Origin: CALXOD01 sp964402715
GTDB lineage: Bacteria > Verrucomicrobiota > Lentisphaeria > Victivallales > Victivallaceae
Direction: 5' to 3'
DNA: 64,000 nt
Assembly (NCBI GenBank): GCA_964402715.1
Contig: CAYODJ010000005.1
Location: 1 to 64,000 of the forward strand
Notes under the pieces: model-generated
What the model was told of the DNA's origin: nothing
The model's database searches: none
What the model saw: only the letters and a program-made list of their open reading frames with translations
Made by a program: the position numbers and the translations under genes
Shown: positions 48,802 to 57,131 of the stretch, in pieces
How positions within the stretch are numbered: position 1 is the first letter of the stretch
Layout of the letters: every line of letters starts with the position of its first letter

Positions 48802-50211
48802 CTATTCTTTCGCGTCCGGCAGATAGCGGGACGACACTTTGACGACGTCGCCCCTGGGAGCCCGGCCGGGATAAGGTTCAACGGCGACGCTGAAAAGCAG
48901 ACGTCCTTTTTCATACCGCTTTCCGACGATTTTTCCCGGATTCTGTCCTTTCTCCCGCCAGAGCATCACTTTCTCAATCATGTCCGGCATGGCATTGATG
49001 CCGGGACCTTCGCTGCCGTGCCCTTTTCCTGGAATCAGGTAGTAGAGGAAAAAGTCTCTGACCGTGTCCAGAGATCCGAAATACTCCACTGTCTTCTCGT
49101 AGTAATCCAGCGTGGCGTGGAACGGTACGCTGCAATCAGCCGATCCGGAATACATCAGCAGTTTGCCGCCGCGGTCCGCGAAACTCCGCAGATCGGGATT
49201 CTCCGCGTTAAGATAAATGCCGAGCTTAGCGGTGTACTCGTCCAAATCCGAGTCGAAATCGAGTTTGTCATAATCGCAGTCTCTGCCGAACACCCAGTTG
49301 AACAAGTAGAGGTTTTGCTGCGCCGATATAAACGGCGCTCCGACAGGGATCCCGCCGAATATCCGTTCGCCGGTCCTCGGATTGACAGGACCGGAAAAAA
49401 GTTTCGACAGAGCCTCGGCATGTTCGGAGGTGAGAGTGCCGTCTTTTCTCAGCGCCAGGGCGATGATGTTGTCGATGTCCCCCGGCGTCGCGCGGCGCGG
49501 ATCGGAAATATATTTCCCTTTGCCGACGGCTTCGTCTTCGTATCTGGCCATATATTCATTGGCTGCGTCCGTCACGGACCGCTCCTGTCCGCTTGTAAAC
49601 GGAGTTCTGTTCAATATCTGATGGTTCCATAGAAAATAAGCATGCAGCGGCGTCCGGCAATGCCCAGGCGCCGCGGCCACGGCACCGTCGTAGTCTTCCG
49701 GAAACCGCTGCACTTCGGACAGCGTCTGCTGGCCTCCCGTGGAGTGGCCGTAGAAGTAGGAATATTCCGGCATGCGTCCGTAGAAGACGCTGATCACCTG
49801 CTTCGCTGTCGTCGTCATCAGGTGGGTGGAGCGGAAGCCGAAGTCTTTCCAGACCTCTGGATTGTCGATTCCGGAAAATTCATCCGGAGCGGTGCCCATG
49901 TCCGTCCTGGCCGAGGCGAACCCTCTGGATGCCAGTCTTGCCATTTGCATGGGATTGATGCTCCCGGCCGCGCCCCCGTTCCCCAGTCCGACAAAACGTC
50001 CGTTCCATTTGTCCGGATCAGGCAGGTAAATCTGAACATTGATGTTTGAACCTGGCGCCGGCCGCAGCACCGCTTTGACTACCGTACGGGGAGGCAGATT
50101 CTTCAACGGTCGGTTTTTTTGATGTCGGAGGATCGGATCAGTCTCCCGTTCGCAATAGGTTATCACGCAGTCCTCCGGCCGCATACGACGCACCGCATCA
50201 CCGCCTTTCAT
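48802..50211 (-). CDS. Tannase/feruloyl esterase family hydrolase, atypical
   Basis: 469-aa alpha/beta hydrolase of the tannase family, which cleaves phenolic (galloyl or feruloyl) esters. Family features: FVGLGNGGAAG, ASARTDMGTA, nucleophile Ser157 in YGHSTGGQQ, Asp359 in YSGSADCSVP, and His398 in GKGHGSEGPG. Known members have a CS-D-HC motif in which the Cys next to Ser and the Cys after His form a disulfide. Here they are His156 and Gly399, so the disulfide is lost. A perfect AGGAGG lies 8 nt before ATG 50211 and there is no signal peptide, suggesting a cytoplasmic enzyme, whereas most relatives are secreted. Substrate unknown. Confidence 0.85.
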   Translation of the reverse strand: MKGGDAVRRMRPEDCVITYCERETDPILRHQKNRPLKNLPPRTVVKAVLRPAPGSNINVQIYLPDPDKWNGRFVGLGNGGAAGSINPMQMARLASRGFASARTDMGTAPDEFSGIDNPEVWKDFGFRSTHLMTTTAKQVISVFYGRMPEYSYFYGHSTGGQQTLSEVQRFPEDYDGAVAAAPGHCRTPLHAYFLWNHQILNRTPFTSGQERSVTDAANEYMARYEDEAVGKGKYISDPRRATPGDIDNIIALALRKDGTLTSEHAEALSKLFSGPVNPRTGERIFGGIPVGAPFISAQQNLYLFNWVFGRDCDYDKLDFDSDLDEYTAKLGIYLNAENPDLRSFADRGGKLLMYSGSADCSVPFHATLDYYEKTVEYFGSLDTVRDFFLYYLIPGKGHGSEGPGINAMPDMIEKVMLWREKGQNPGKIVGKRYEKGRLLFSVAVEPYPGRAPRGDVVKVSSRYLPDAKE

Positions 50212-50332
50212 CGACCGTTCCTCCTGGAATTGTGTGAGGTTTGCCGAGGTTCAGGAATTTTTCGTTCAGAAGCGCGTAACGCTTGAATTCACGAGGTTCG
50301 ACGGCGCAGCCCGTCGGCGGCGGAGGCATGCA

Positions 50333-51418
50333 TCAGCTCCTCAGCGAGTCAAGCTGCCGACTGCACACCGCCGCCAGAATAGGTTCCACAATCAGGTTGA
50401 GGTCGCCCTCAAGCAATGCCGGCAAACTGTGTATGGTGATGCCGAAGCGGTGATCGGTCACCCTGCTCTGCGGATAATTATAGGTGCGGATGCGTTCGCT
50501 GCGGTCACCTGTGCCGACCTGGGAACGTTTGCTTTCCGCGAATTTTCTCTGCTCCTCCCGCTGCTTGATCTCCAGCAGGCGGGCGAAGAGAATGCGCATG
50601 GCGATTTCCTTGTTGCGGTGCTGCGACTTCTCCTGCTGACTTGCCACGGACAGACCGCTGGGAATGTGGGTTACGCGAACCGCCGAATCCGTGGTGTTGA
50701 CGCACTGTCCGCCAGGACCGCTAGAGCGGAACACGTCAAAGCGCAGATCCTCGGGGCGTATGTCGAGTTCGACCTGCTCCGCCTCCGGCATGACGGAGAC
50801 GGTGACGGTGGACGTGTGAATTCTTCCTCCGGCCTCGGTCGCAGGTATGCGCTGCACCCGGTGGACGCCACTCTCATATTTCATGTGAGAGTAGACTTCG
50901 TCGCCGCTCAACGAAAAGGATATGCCTTTCAGCCCGCCCAGATCGCTGCTGGTCTGTTCCAGAACTTCGTGCCGCCATCCCTGCGCCTCGGCATAGCGGG
51001 AATACACCCGGTAGAGGTCTGCGGCAAACAGCGCCGCCTCGTCTCCTCCGGCCGCCGGCTTGATTTCGACGATGATGTTGCGTGCGTCATACGGATCCGG
51101 CGGCAGCAGCGCAATCTGAACCGAACTTTCCAGAGACGCCGCCTTGACGCGCCACTCACATAGATCAGCCTCGGCCAGAGCCAGCATCTCCGGATCTTTC
51201 TCGACGGCCAGCAGCTCCTCGCTGCTGGCGATTTCACGCAGTGCCGCCGTCCATGCGTTGTAGCTTCGGAAGAGCGACTCCAGCCTGCTGTGTTCTCTGG
51301 AAATGCGCCGGAATTCCTCAGGACGTGCATAGATGGACGGGTCGGCCAACGCCGTTTCCAGCTCGGATCTGCGGTCATGAAGGCTGCTGATATGGGCGGC
51401 TATGTCCTCGGGAGTCAT
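50333..51418 (-). CDS. prfA: Peptide chain release factor 1
   Basis: Terminates translation at UAA and UAG. 361 aa. The stop-codon reading tripeptide is PAT (RIPATEAGGRIHTS), which marks RF1 and not RF2, and the catalytic GGQ lies in SSGPGGQCVNTTDSAVR. The C-terminus is normal. It follows rpmE by about 100 nt on the same strand, a common pairing. No prmC methyltransferase gene follows, although one often does. Confidence 0.97.
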   Translation of the reverse strand: MTPEDIAAHISSLHDRRSELETALADPSIYARPEEFRRISREHSRLESLFRSYNAWTAALREIASSEELLAVEKDPEMLALAEADLCEWRVKAASLESSVQIALLPPDPYDARNIIVEIKPAAGGDEAALFAADLYRVYSRYAEAQGWRHEVLEQTSSDLGGLKGISFSLSGDEVYSHMKYESGVHRVQRIPATEAGGRIHTSTVTVSVMPEAEQVELDIRPEDLRFDVFRSSGPGGQCVNTTDSAVRVTHIPSGLSVASQQEKSQHRNKEIAMRILFARLLEIKQREEQRKFAESKRSQVGTGDRSERIRTYNYPQSRVTDHRFGITIHSLPALLEGDLNLIVEPILAAVCSRQLDSLRS

Positions 51419-51519
51419 GGAGATGCGGTTCCCTTCATAAACAAACCGCCGGGAGGAAACGGTGCGGATGTTTCCTCACGCGGCGAGTTCCGATCCGGTC
51501 GACAGTCGGACAGAGGCAA

Positions 51520-51726
51520 TCAATCAGCGGTTTTCTTATAGCGGCGATTGAATTTGTCGATTCGTCCCGCAGTGTCCACGAATTTCTGCTTGCCTGTGAA
51601 GAACGGATGACACTTGGCGCAGATGCCTACACGGACTTCCGGGCGGGTGGACTTGACTTTCCAGACCTCGCCGCAGGCGCAGATGACCCGGGCATCGCCG
51701 TACTTGGGATGAATATCCTTTTTCAC
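51520..51726 (-). CDS. rpmE: 50S ribosomal protein L31
   Basis: 68-aa zinc-binding (C+) form with the ligands CAC and CAKC. The N-terminus MKKDIHPKYGDARVIC is standard and fixes the start at GTG 51726, with GAGG 9 nt upstream; the frame extends three codons to a TTG inside that site. It has its own promoter candidate at 51803-51830 and a leader of about 70 nt with a small perfect hairpin at 51782-51795. Confidence 0.96.
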   Translation of the reverse strand: MKKDIHPKYGDARVICACGEVWKVKSTRPEVRVGICAKCHPFFTGKQKFVDTAGRIDKFNRRYKKTAD

Positions 51727-51802
51727 TTTGCACAACCTCGTACTTTGCCGATGGATTCATCATCGGGTTTAAATGACAGCCGCATCGCATGATGCAACCC
51801 GT

Positions 51803-51830
51803 AAGATAGCACAACGCGGAATTTTTTCAA
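51803..51830 (-). promoter_or_regulatory. Putative promoter of rpmE-prfA
   Basis: Minus strand TTGAAA (51830-51825), 16-bp spacer, TATCTT (51808-51803). Confidence 0.6.
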
Positions 51831-51950
51831 GGGAGGAAACGCCGCGGCGGCAAACACGGACGGCGATTCGGCCCGGATCATGGCCGCATACGTACGGACG
51901 CAGCGACGAAGACCGTTCCAGTCGTCACGCGTATCCCGGAGCTGCTGATT

Positions 51951-54062
51951 CTATTTGTCCATGTCCTTGAGCGCGGCTTTGCGGCTCAGACGTATCTTGC
52001 CGGACTGGTCGATGTCGATTACCTTCACGGAAACGTAATCCCCTTCGCGGCAGATATCGCTCACCTTGTTCACGCGGTAGTCAGCCATTTCCGAGATGTG
52101 CAGAAGTCCGTCGACGCCGGGGAGAATCTCCACGAACACGCCGAAGTCCCGTACGGTCACAACCTTGCCCCGGTAAATCTTGCCGATTTCAGCTTCGGCG
52201 GTGGAGGCGAGCACCCGCTCCTTGGCCATTTCCAGATGCGCCTTGTCCGCCGCCATGATCTTGACGCTGCCGTCGTCGTCGACGTCGATGGTGGCCTGCG
52301 TCTCCTCGGTGATCGTCCTGATGTTCTTGCCTCCCGGGCCGATCAGCGCACCTATCTTCTCGGGATTGATTTTGATTGTCTCCATGCGGGGTGCGCGCTC
52401 GCTGATTTCGGCGCGCGGCGCGGAAATGCAGTCCGCCATCACATCGAGGATTTTCATCCGTGCGACGCGGTTGCGCTCCATCCCTTCGCAGAGCAGGTCG
52501 ATGGCGATGCCGGGAAGCTTCAGATCAAGCTGGAATCCGGTGACTCCCTTGCGCGTTCCGCACACTTTGAAGTCCATGTCGCCGAAATGATCCTCCGCCC
52601 CGAGGATGTCCGTCAGGAGCAGATAACGTCCGTCCTCCGCAGTCACAAGGCCGCATGAAATGCCGGCAACCGGCGCGGTGATCGGCACGCCGGCATCCAT
52701 CAGCGCGAGCGTGGCGCCGCAGACCGTCGCCATCGAGGTGGAACCGTTCGAACTCATGATTTCCGAAACGCAGCGGATCACATACGGAAAATCTTTCGGA
52801 ATCACCTTCGACACCGAGCGTTCCGCGAGGTCGCCGTGTCCGATCTCGCGACGTCCGGGTCCGGCGATCCGACCGACCTCCCCGACGCTGAAGTTCGGAA
52901 AGTTGTAATGCAGATAGAATCTCTTGACCCCGGTGCCCTCGGCGCTGGTGATCTGATCGTATTCCTGAGCGTCCTTCTCGTTTCCCAGCGTGGCGATGAC
53001 CATCGCCTGCGTTTCGCCGCGGCTGAACAGAGCGCTGCCGTGCACCACCGGAAGCACATTCACCTCGGCTGACAGCGGGCGTATGTCGGTTATCGAGCGG
53101 CCGTCGGGGCGGAAGTGCTTGTCAAGAATCACCGACCGGGTTGTTCGCTTAACCAGATAGTCGAACCCTTTCGACGTCTCCAGGGAGAACTCGTCGTCCG
53201 TCATATCGGAGAAACCGGACCGGATCGCGGTTCTCGCCCTGTCGAGCAGCTCGTTCAGCGCATTCAGACGATCCTGCTTGCCGGGAACGGTGCAGGCGGA
53301 CTCCAGATGCGGCGCACAGAAGTCGGACAGAGCCTGCTGCAGAGCTTCCGGAACCAGATAGAGCTTCGGCGTCTTCTTCGGTTTTCCGGCGCGGGCGGCC
53401 AGGTCGTTCTGAGCGCGGCATTGAATTTTCACCACGTCATTGGCAAGATACATCGCCTCGCGAAGCTCCTCCTCGCCGCATTCCTGAGCCTCGCCCTCGA
53501 TCATGATCACCTTGTCCGGAAGTCCGGCATAGATCAGGTCAATTGTGCTCCTCTTCATCTCCTCCTGAGTGGGATTGACGACGAGCCTGCCGTCGATTTT
53601 GCCTACGCGCACCGCCCCGATCGGTCCCTGAAACGGCAGATCGGACAGCGTCAAGGCCGCTGACGCCGCCAGCATGGCCAGCACGTCAGGCTCGTTTTTG
53701 CCGTCGGCGCTGAGCAGCAGGCACTGAATCTGGACCTCGTCGAAGAATCCGGCCGGGAACAGCGGACGCAGGGGGCGGTCGGTGACACGGCAGGTGAGAA
53801 TCTCCTTCTCCGATGGGCGGCCCTCCCTTTTTATGTATCCGCCGGGGAATTTGCCTGCGGCGCTGTATTTCTCCCTGTAATCAACCTGGAGCGGGAAGAA
53901 GTCCGAACCCGGCTTCGCCGGTCCGGAGCATGCCGCAGCCAGCACAATGGTGTCCCCGAGACGCACCGTACATGAACCGGCCGCCAGATTGGCTATCTTG
54001 CCGGTGGAGATCTCCATGGTTTTGCCTTCGCAAATTTGAAACGCAACTTTTTCTTCTGACAT
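51951..54062 (-). CDS. pnp: Polyribonucleotide nucleotidyltransferase (PNPase)
   Basis: Phosphorolytic 3'-5' exoribonuclease of the degradosome. The 703-aa protein has two RNase PH-like halves: the first with GSDFFPLQVDYREKY and GGYIKREGRPSEKEILTCR, the second with RPDGRSITDIRPLSAEV, LFSRGETQAMV and the catalytic DILGAEDHFGDMDFKV. The KH domain (about 560-620) contains IGALIGPGGKNIRTI, and the S1 domain (about 625-690) contains GKVVTVRDFGVFVEILPGVDGLLHISEM. It begins MSEEKVAFQICEGK at ATG 54062. rpsO, the usual upstream partner, is not there. Confidence 0.98.
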   Translation of the reverse strand: MSEEKVAFQICEGKTMEISTGKIANLAAGSCTVRLGDTIVLAAACSGPAKPGSDFFPLQVDYREKYSAAGKFPGGYIKREGRPSEKEILTCRVTDRPLRPLFPAGFFDEVQIQCLLLSADGKNEPDVLAMLAASAALTLSDLPFQGPIGAVRVGKIDGRLVVNPTQEEMKRSTIDLIYAGLPDKVIMIEGEAQECGEEELREAMYLANDVVKIQCRAQNDLAARAGKPKKTPKLYLVPEALQQALSDFCAPHLESACTVPGKQDRLNALNELLDRARTAIRSGFSDMTDDEFSLETSKGFDYLVKRTTRSVILDKHFRPDGRSITDIRPLSAEVNVLPVVHGSALFSRGETQAMVIATLGNEKDAQEYDQITSAEGTGVKRFYLHYNFPNFSVGEVGRIAGPGRREIGHGDLAERSVSKVIPKDFPYVIRCVSEIMSSNGSTSMATVCGATLALMDAGVPITAPVAGISCGLVTAEDGRYLLLTDILGAEDHFGDMDFKVCGTRKGVTGFQLDLKLPGIAIDLLCEGMERNRVARMKILDVMADCISAPRAEISERAPRMETIKINPEKIGALIGPGGKNIRTITEETQATIDVDDDGSVKIMAADKAHLEMAKERVLASTAEAEIGKIYRGKVVTVRDFGVFVEILPGVDGLLHISEMADYRVNKVSDICREGDYVSVKVIDIDQSGKIRLSRKAALKDMDK

Positions 54063-54530
54063 GATTAAAGAACCTTACATTGTTGCCGTCTGCTGCACGG
54101 CGCGTTGTAATGTACGAGAACCGCGGCGGCCGCCCGCCTCCATCGCGGCTGAGCCGTCCGTTCAGAGGGAAGCGTGATTCTGTTCCGAGACAATGCCGAA
54201 CCATGAGCTTTCCGACGGCGCACGTTCGGCCGCATTGAAGAACCGGGCGATCCGCCTTTTTGCGGAAAGGACAGGCTTCCCGGGACTGACTGCGTTCGAA
54301 TCCGGCGATTCGGCGACGGACACAGGACGGAAAACCATCACGCACGGCCATAATATAACACGCCGACGCGGCGCAAGCCAGACCGCGAATCGCAATATTG
54401 CAATTTTTACGGTCAGACGCCGGGGAACTCCGGCGCGGGACGGCCGCGGCTTCGTCTGCGGGACGGAGTCAGACAGCTCCGGCGGCGAGGGAGGATCCGC
54501 GGAACTGTCCGGTTAGGCTTGTGGATCGCG
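54063..54530. other. Intergenic region between pnp and the sugar kinase
   Basis: 468 bases. Several short frames on both strands show no ribosome binding site or motif. An A/T-rich spot (54349-54360) gives a minus-strand TATATT, but no -35 box fits. The pnp promoter is therefore not located. No hairpin-plus-T-tract terminator is seen for the kinase gene. Confidence 0.5.
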
Positions 54531-55631
54531 CTAGCGGTCGACGCGCGCACCGCCGCCTTTCATGAGTTTCTCCACTTCCTCGCGCAGAGCCATGGACGTG
54601 TCCCCCGGCGTGGTCATGGCAAGTGCGCCGTGAGCGGCACCGTAATTGACGGCCAGTTCCGCGTCCCCCGTCGACAGAAATCCGAAAATCAGACCCGACG
54701 CGAAACTGTCGCCTCCGCCCACGCGGTCGAAGATTTCCAGATCCGGACGGTGGACGGCTTCGTAGAATTCGCCGTCGTAGTAGCAGATGGCGCCCCAGTC
54801 GTTACGGGTCGCGGTTTTCACCGCGCGCAGCGTGGTGGCCACGGCCTTGAAGTTCGGGTAGGCGGAGACAGCCTTCCTGATCATCGCCTTGAAACTGCCG
54901 GATTCCAGTTTGGTGAGGTTCTCATCGACGCCCTCAACCTCAAACCCCAGACATGCGGTGAAATCCTCCTCGTTGCCGATCATCACGTCGACGTAACGCG
55001 CGATCTCCCGATTGACCTCCTGAGCCTTGCTCTGTCCTCCGATGCCTTTCCAGAGGGACGGACGGTAGTTCAGATCGTAGCTGGTGACGGTTCCGTGTTT
55101 CTTCGCCGCTTTCAACGCCTCGATCACGACCCCCGGCGATGTTTCCGAAAGAGCCGCGAAAATACCGCCGGTGTGAAACCAGCGCACGCCCAGCTTGCCG
55201 AAAATTAGTTCCCAGTCGATGTCGCCCGCCTTAAGCTGCGACGCGGCGGTGTTGCCGCGGTCGGAGCATCCCCGAGCGCCGCGTACACCGAACCCTCGCT
55301 CGGTGAAGTTCAGACCGTTGCGCACATTGCGTCCGATTCCGTCGAACGGAACCCATCTGATCAGGGACGTGTCGACGCCGCCTTGAAGAATGAAATCCTC
55401 CAGCAGCCGTCCGACCGGATTGTCCGCGAAAGCGGTCACCACCGCGGCCCGCTGACGGAAGCAGCGTCGCAAACCGCGGGCGACGTTGTATTCGCCGCCA
55501 CCCTCCCAGACTTTGAAAGAGCGGGCGGTGTGAATCCGCTCGTCGCCAGGGTCGAGTCTCAGCATGATTTCTCCCAACGAGAGAATGTCGTAACGGCACT
55601 CTTCGGACGGACGGATGACCAGTTTTCCCAT
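54531..55631 (-). CDS. PfkB-family sugar kinase, probable 2-keto-3-deoxygluconate kinase
   Basis: 366 aa of the ribokinase/PfkB fold. It opens with YDILSLGEIMLRLDPG, has the substrate signature WEGGGEYNVARGL (about 44-56) and the C-terminal PfkB signature DRVGGGDSFASGLIFG, which carries the catalytic Asp. LSLGEIMLRLDP and the GGxxYNVA pattern resemble KDG kinases, which phosphorylate 2-keto-3-deoxygluconate for Entner-Doudoroff-type cleavage. Other sugar acids or fructose cannot be excluded. ATG 55631 is chosen; the frame extends to 55697, but the family N-terminus and position relative to the promoter (55706-55734) favour the shorter form. It is divergent from the oxidoreductase operon. Confidence 0.85.
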   Translation of the reverse strand: MGKLVIRPSEECRYDILSLGEIMLRLDPGDERIHTARSFKVWEGGGEYNVARGLRRCFRQRAAVVTAFADNPVGRLLEDFILQGGVDTSLIRWVPFDGIGRNVRNGLNFTERGFGVRGARGCSDRGNTAASQLKAGDIDWELIFGKLGVRWFHTGGIFAALSETSPGVVIEALKAAKKHGTVTSYDLNYRPSLWKGIGGQSKAQEVNREIARYVDVMIGNEEDFTACLGFEVEGVDENLTKLESGSFKAMIRKAVSAYPNFKAVATTLRAVKTATRNDWGAICYYDGEFYEAVHRPDLEIFDRVGGGDSFASGLIFGFLSTGDAELAVNYGAAHGALAMTTPGDTSMALREEVEKLMKGGGARVDR

Positions 55632-55705
55632 AGTCTGCTCGCAGCCTTTCAGTGATGTTTGGTGTGGACGATCCGAAAGATTTCCGTGCAAACGCACCCG
55701 GTGCT

Positions 55706-55734
55706 ACTATAGGGCGGCAGAGCTGAAAAGTCAA
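55706..55734 (-). promoter_or_regulatory. Putative promoter of the sugar kinase gene
   Basis: Minus strand TTGACT (55734-55729), 17-bp spacer, TATAGT (55711-55706). GTGC-AAAC-GCAC at 55686-55697, just past the predicted start, is an imperfectly LacI-like palindrome and a possible operator. Confidence 0.7.
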
Positions 55735-55839
55735 GCCGCGCTCAGGTTTTCCGCCCGTCCGGCGCACGTGTCCGGCGCGAAGCGCCTCCGGGGACAAAAT
55801 GAACCTGAAGATCGGCGCGTCCGCGCCCTGGGGACGCAT

Positions 55840-55868
55840 TTGACACTCCGAGGAACGAGGTCTATATT
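55840..55868 (+). promoter_or_regulatory. Putative promoter of the oxidoreductase-aminotransferase operon
   Basis: TTGACA (55840-55845), 17-bp spacer, TATATT (55863-55868); the strongest match in the window. Predicted start near 55875, 32 nt before the first gene. Confidence 0.75.
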
Positions 55869-55906
55869 AACGTTGAAATTGCAGGTACGCAAGCAGCGCG
55901 GTTTTT

Positions 55907-57088
55907 ATGCTGAAAAAAATCAGAGTGGGGATTGTCGGCGTCGGTTTTGCCGGCGAGTATCACGTCAGGGCGTTGCGGCGTGTGTACGGCGTCGAGGTGG
56001 AGATCGCCGGCGTAACATCACTGCGCAGGGAGAGCAGGGAGGCGTTCGGTCTGCGGCACGGCATTCCGGTGTTTGAATCCGTCGACGACATGATTGACGA
56101 AATCGACCTGCTCGACATCTGCTCCCCTCCCTACGTTCATGAGGCCAACATCGTAGCCGCAGCCTCAGCCGGCCGTCACATAATCTGTGAAAAGCCCCTG
56201 ACCGGGTATTTCGGCGACGGCGATCCCGGCCTGTTTTACGGCGATCGGGCTCCCAAGGATCCGATGTGCAGGGCGGTGTTCGACGTCATGCGCCGGATTC
56301 GCGATGCTGTGAAAGGGGGCGGCGGATGCTTCGGATACGCCGAGAATTTCGTCTACGCGCCCGGGGTGATCAAGGAGAGGGAGATTCTGTGCAAGACCGG
56401 CGCGCAGATCCTGCGCATGACCGGCGAGGAGTCGCACAACGGTTCCGCTTCTCCGGTGTACGGCATCTGGAGCCGTTCGGGCGGCGGATCGTTGATCGGC
56501 AAAGGATGTCATCCGCTGGGAGGCATGCTGTATTTGAAGCGCGTCGAAGGCACGAGCCGCGACGGTCGTCCCATCAGGCCGGCTTCGGTGTCGGCCAGGA
56601 CGCACCAGCTCACCCGGCTGCCGCAGTACCGCGATCTCGGTTTGATTCGCACGGATTACCGCGACGTCGAGGACTACGGCTGCATGCACGTGACTTTCAC
56701 CGATGGGACCGTGGCCGACGTGCTGACCTGCGAGGTGGCCCTCGGTGGCATCTACGACTACATAGAGGTGTTCGCCAACAACCACCGGGCCAGGGCCAGC
56801 GTCAGTCCCGGCGGACTGCTGGACGTGTACAATCCGCGCGGCGACGCGTTCCGCGACATCTACCTCATGGAGAAAATCAGCACGCAGGAGGGATGGACGC
56901 CGACCGCTCCGGACGAGTCGCACACCATGGGATATCAGGCCGAAATGCAGGATTTCGTGACATCCGCGGCTTCGGGGACTGATCCTCAGTCCGGACTGGA
57001 TCTGGCTTTCGACACCGTCTCGACGATTTACTCCGCCTACCTGTCGGCCGAGAATCGCGGGGCGGAGACGGAGATCAAACTTTTGTGA
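55907..57088 (+). CDS. Gfo/Idh/MocA family oxidoreductase (first of three)
   Basis: NAD(P)-dependent dehydrogenase of sugars, cyclitols or their derivatives. 393 aa: Rossmann loop VGIVGVGFAGEYHVRAL (5-21), the CEKPLTG motif with the conserved Lys (about 97-100), and a C-terminal alpha/beta substrate domain with IGKGCHPLGGMLYL, where the GxCxH-type site replaces the usual GxxxDxxxH. It is longer than most members by about 40 residues, with an insertion around FGDGDPGLFYGDRAP. The start ATG 55907 has no clear ribosome binding site. First gene of the operon; 43 nt to the next. Substrate unknown. Confidence 0.9.
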   Translation: MLKKIRVGIVGVGFAGEYHVRALRRVYGVEVEIAGVTSLRRESREAFGLRHGIPVFESVDDMIDEIDLLDICSPPYVHEANIVAAASAGRHIICEKPLTGYFGDGDPGLFYGDRAPKDPMCRAVFDVMRRIRDAVKGGGGCFGYAENFVYAPGVIKEREILCKTGAQILRMTGEESHNGSASPVYGIWSRSGGGSLIGKGCHPLGGMLYLKRVEGTSRDGRPIRPASVSARTHQLTRLPQYRDLGLIRTDYRDVEDYGCMHVTFTDGTVADVLTCEVALGGIYDYIEVFANNHRARASVSPGGLLDVYNPRGDAFRDIYLMEKISTQEGWTPTAPDESHTMGYQAEMQDFVTSAASGTDPQSGLDLAFDTVSTIYSAYLSAENRGAETEIKLL

Positions 57089-57131
57089 GCCGCCGTAGCA
57101 ACACTAACCGACAAGCGGGGGAGAAGACGAT

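Noticed and set aside
54193..54516. 107-codon plus-strand frame between pnp and the sugar kinase
   Set aside because: No ribosome binding site, low-complexity C-terminus, no motif; probably a by-product of high GC.
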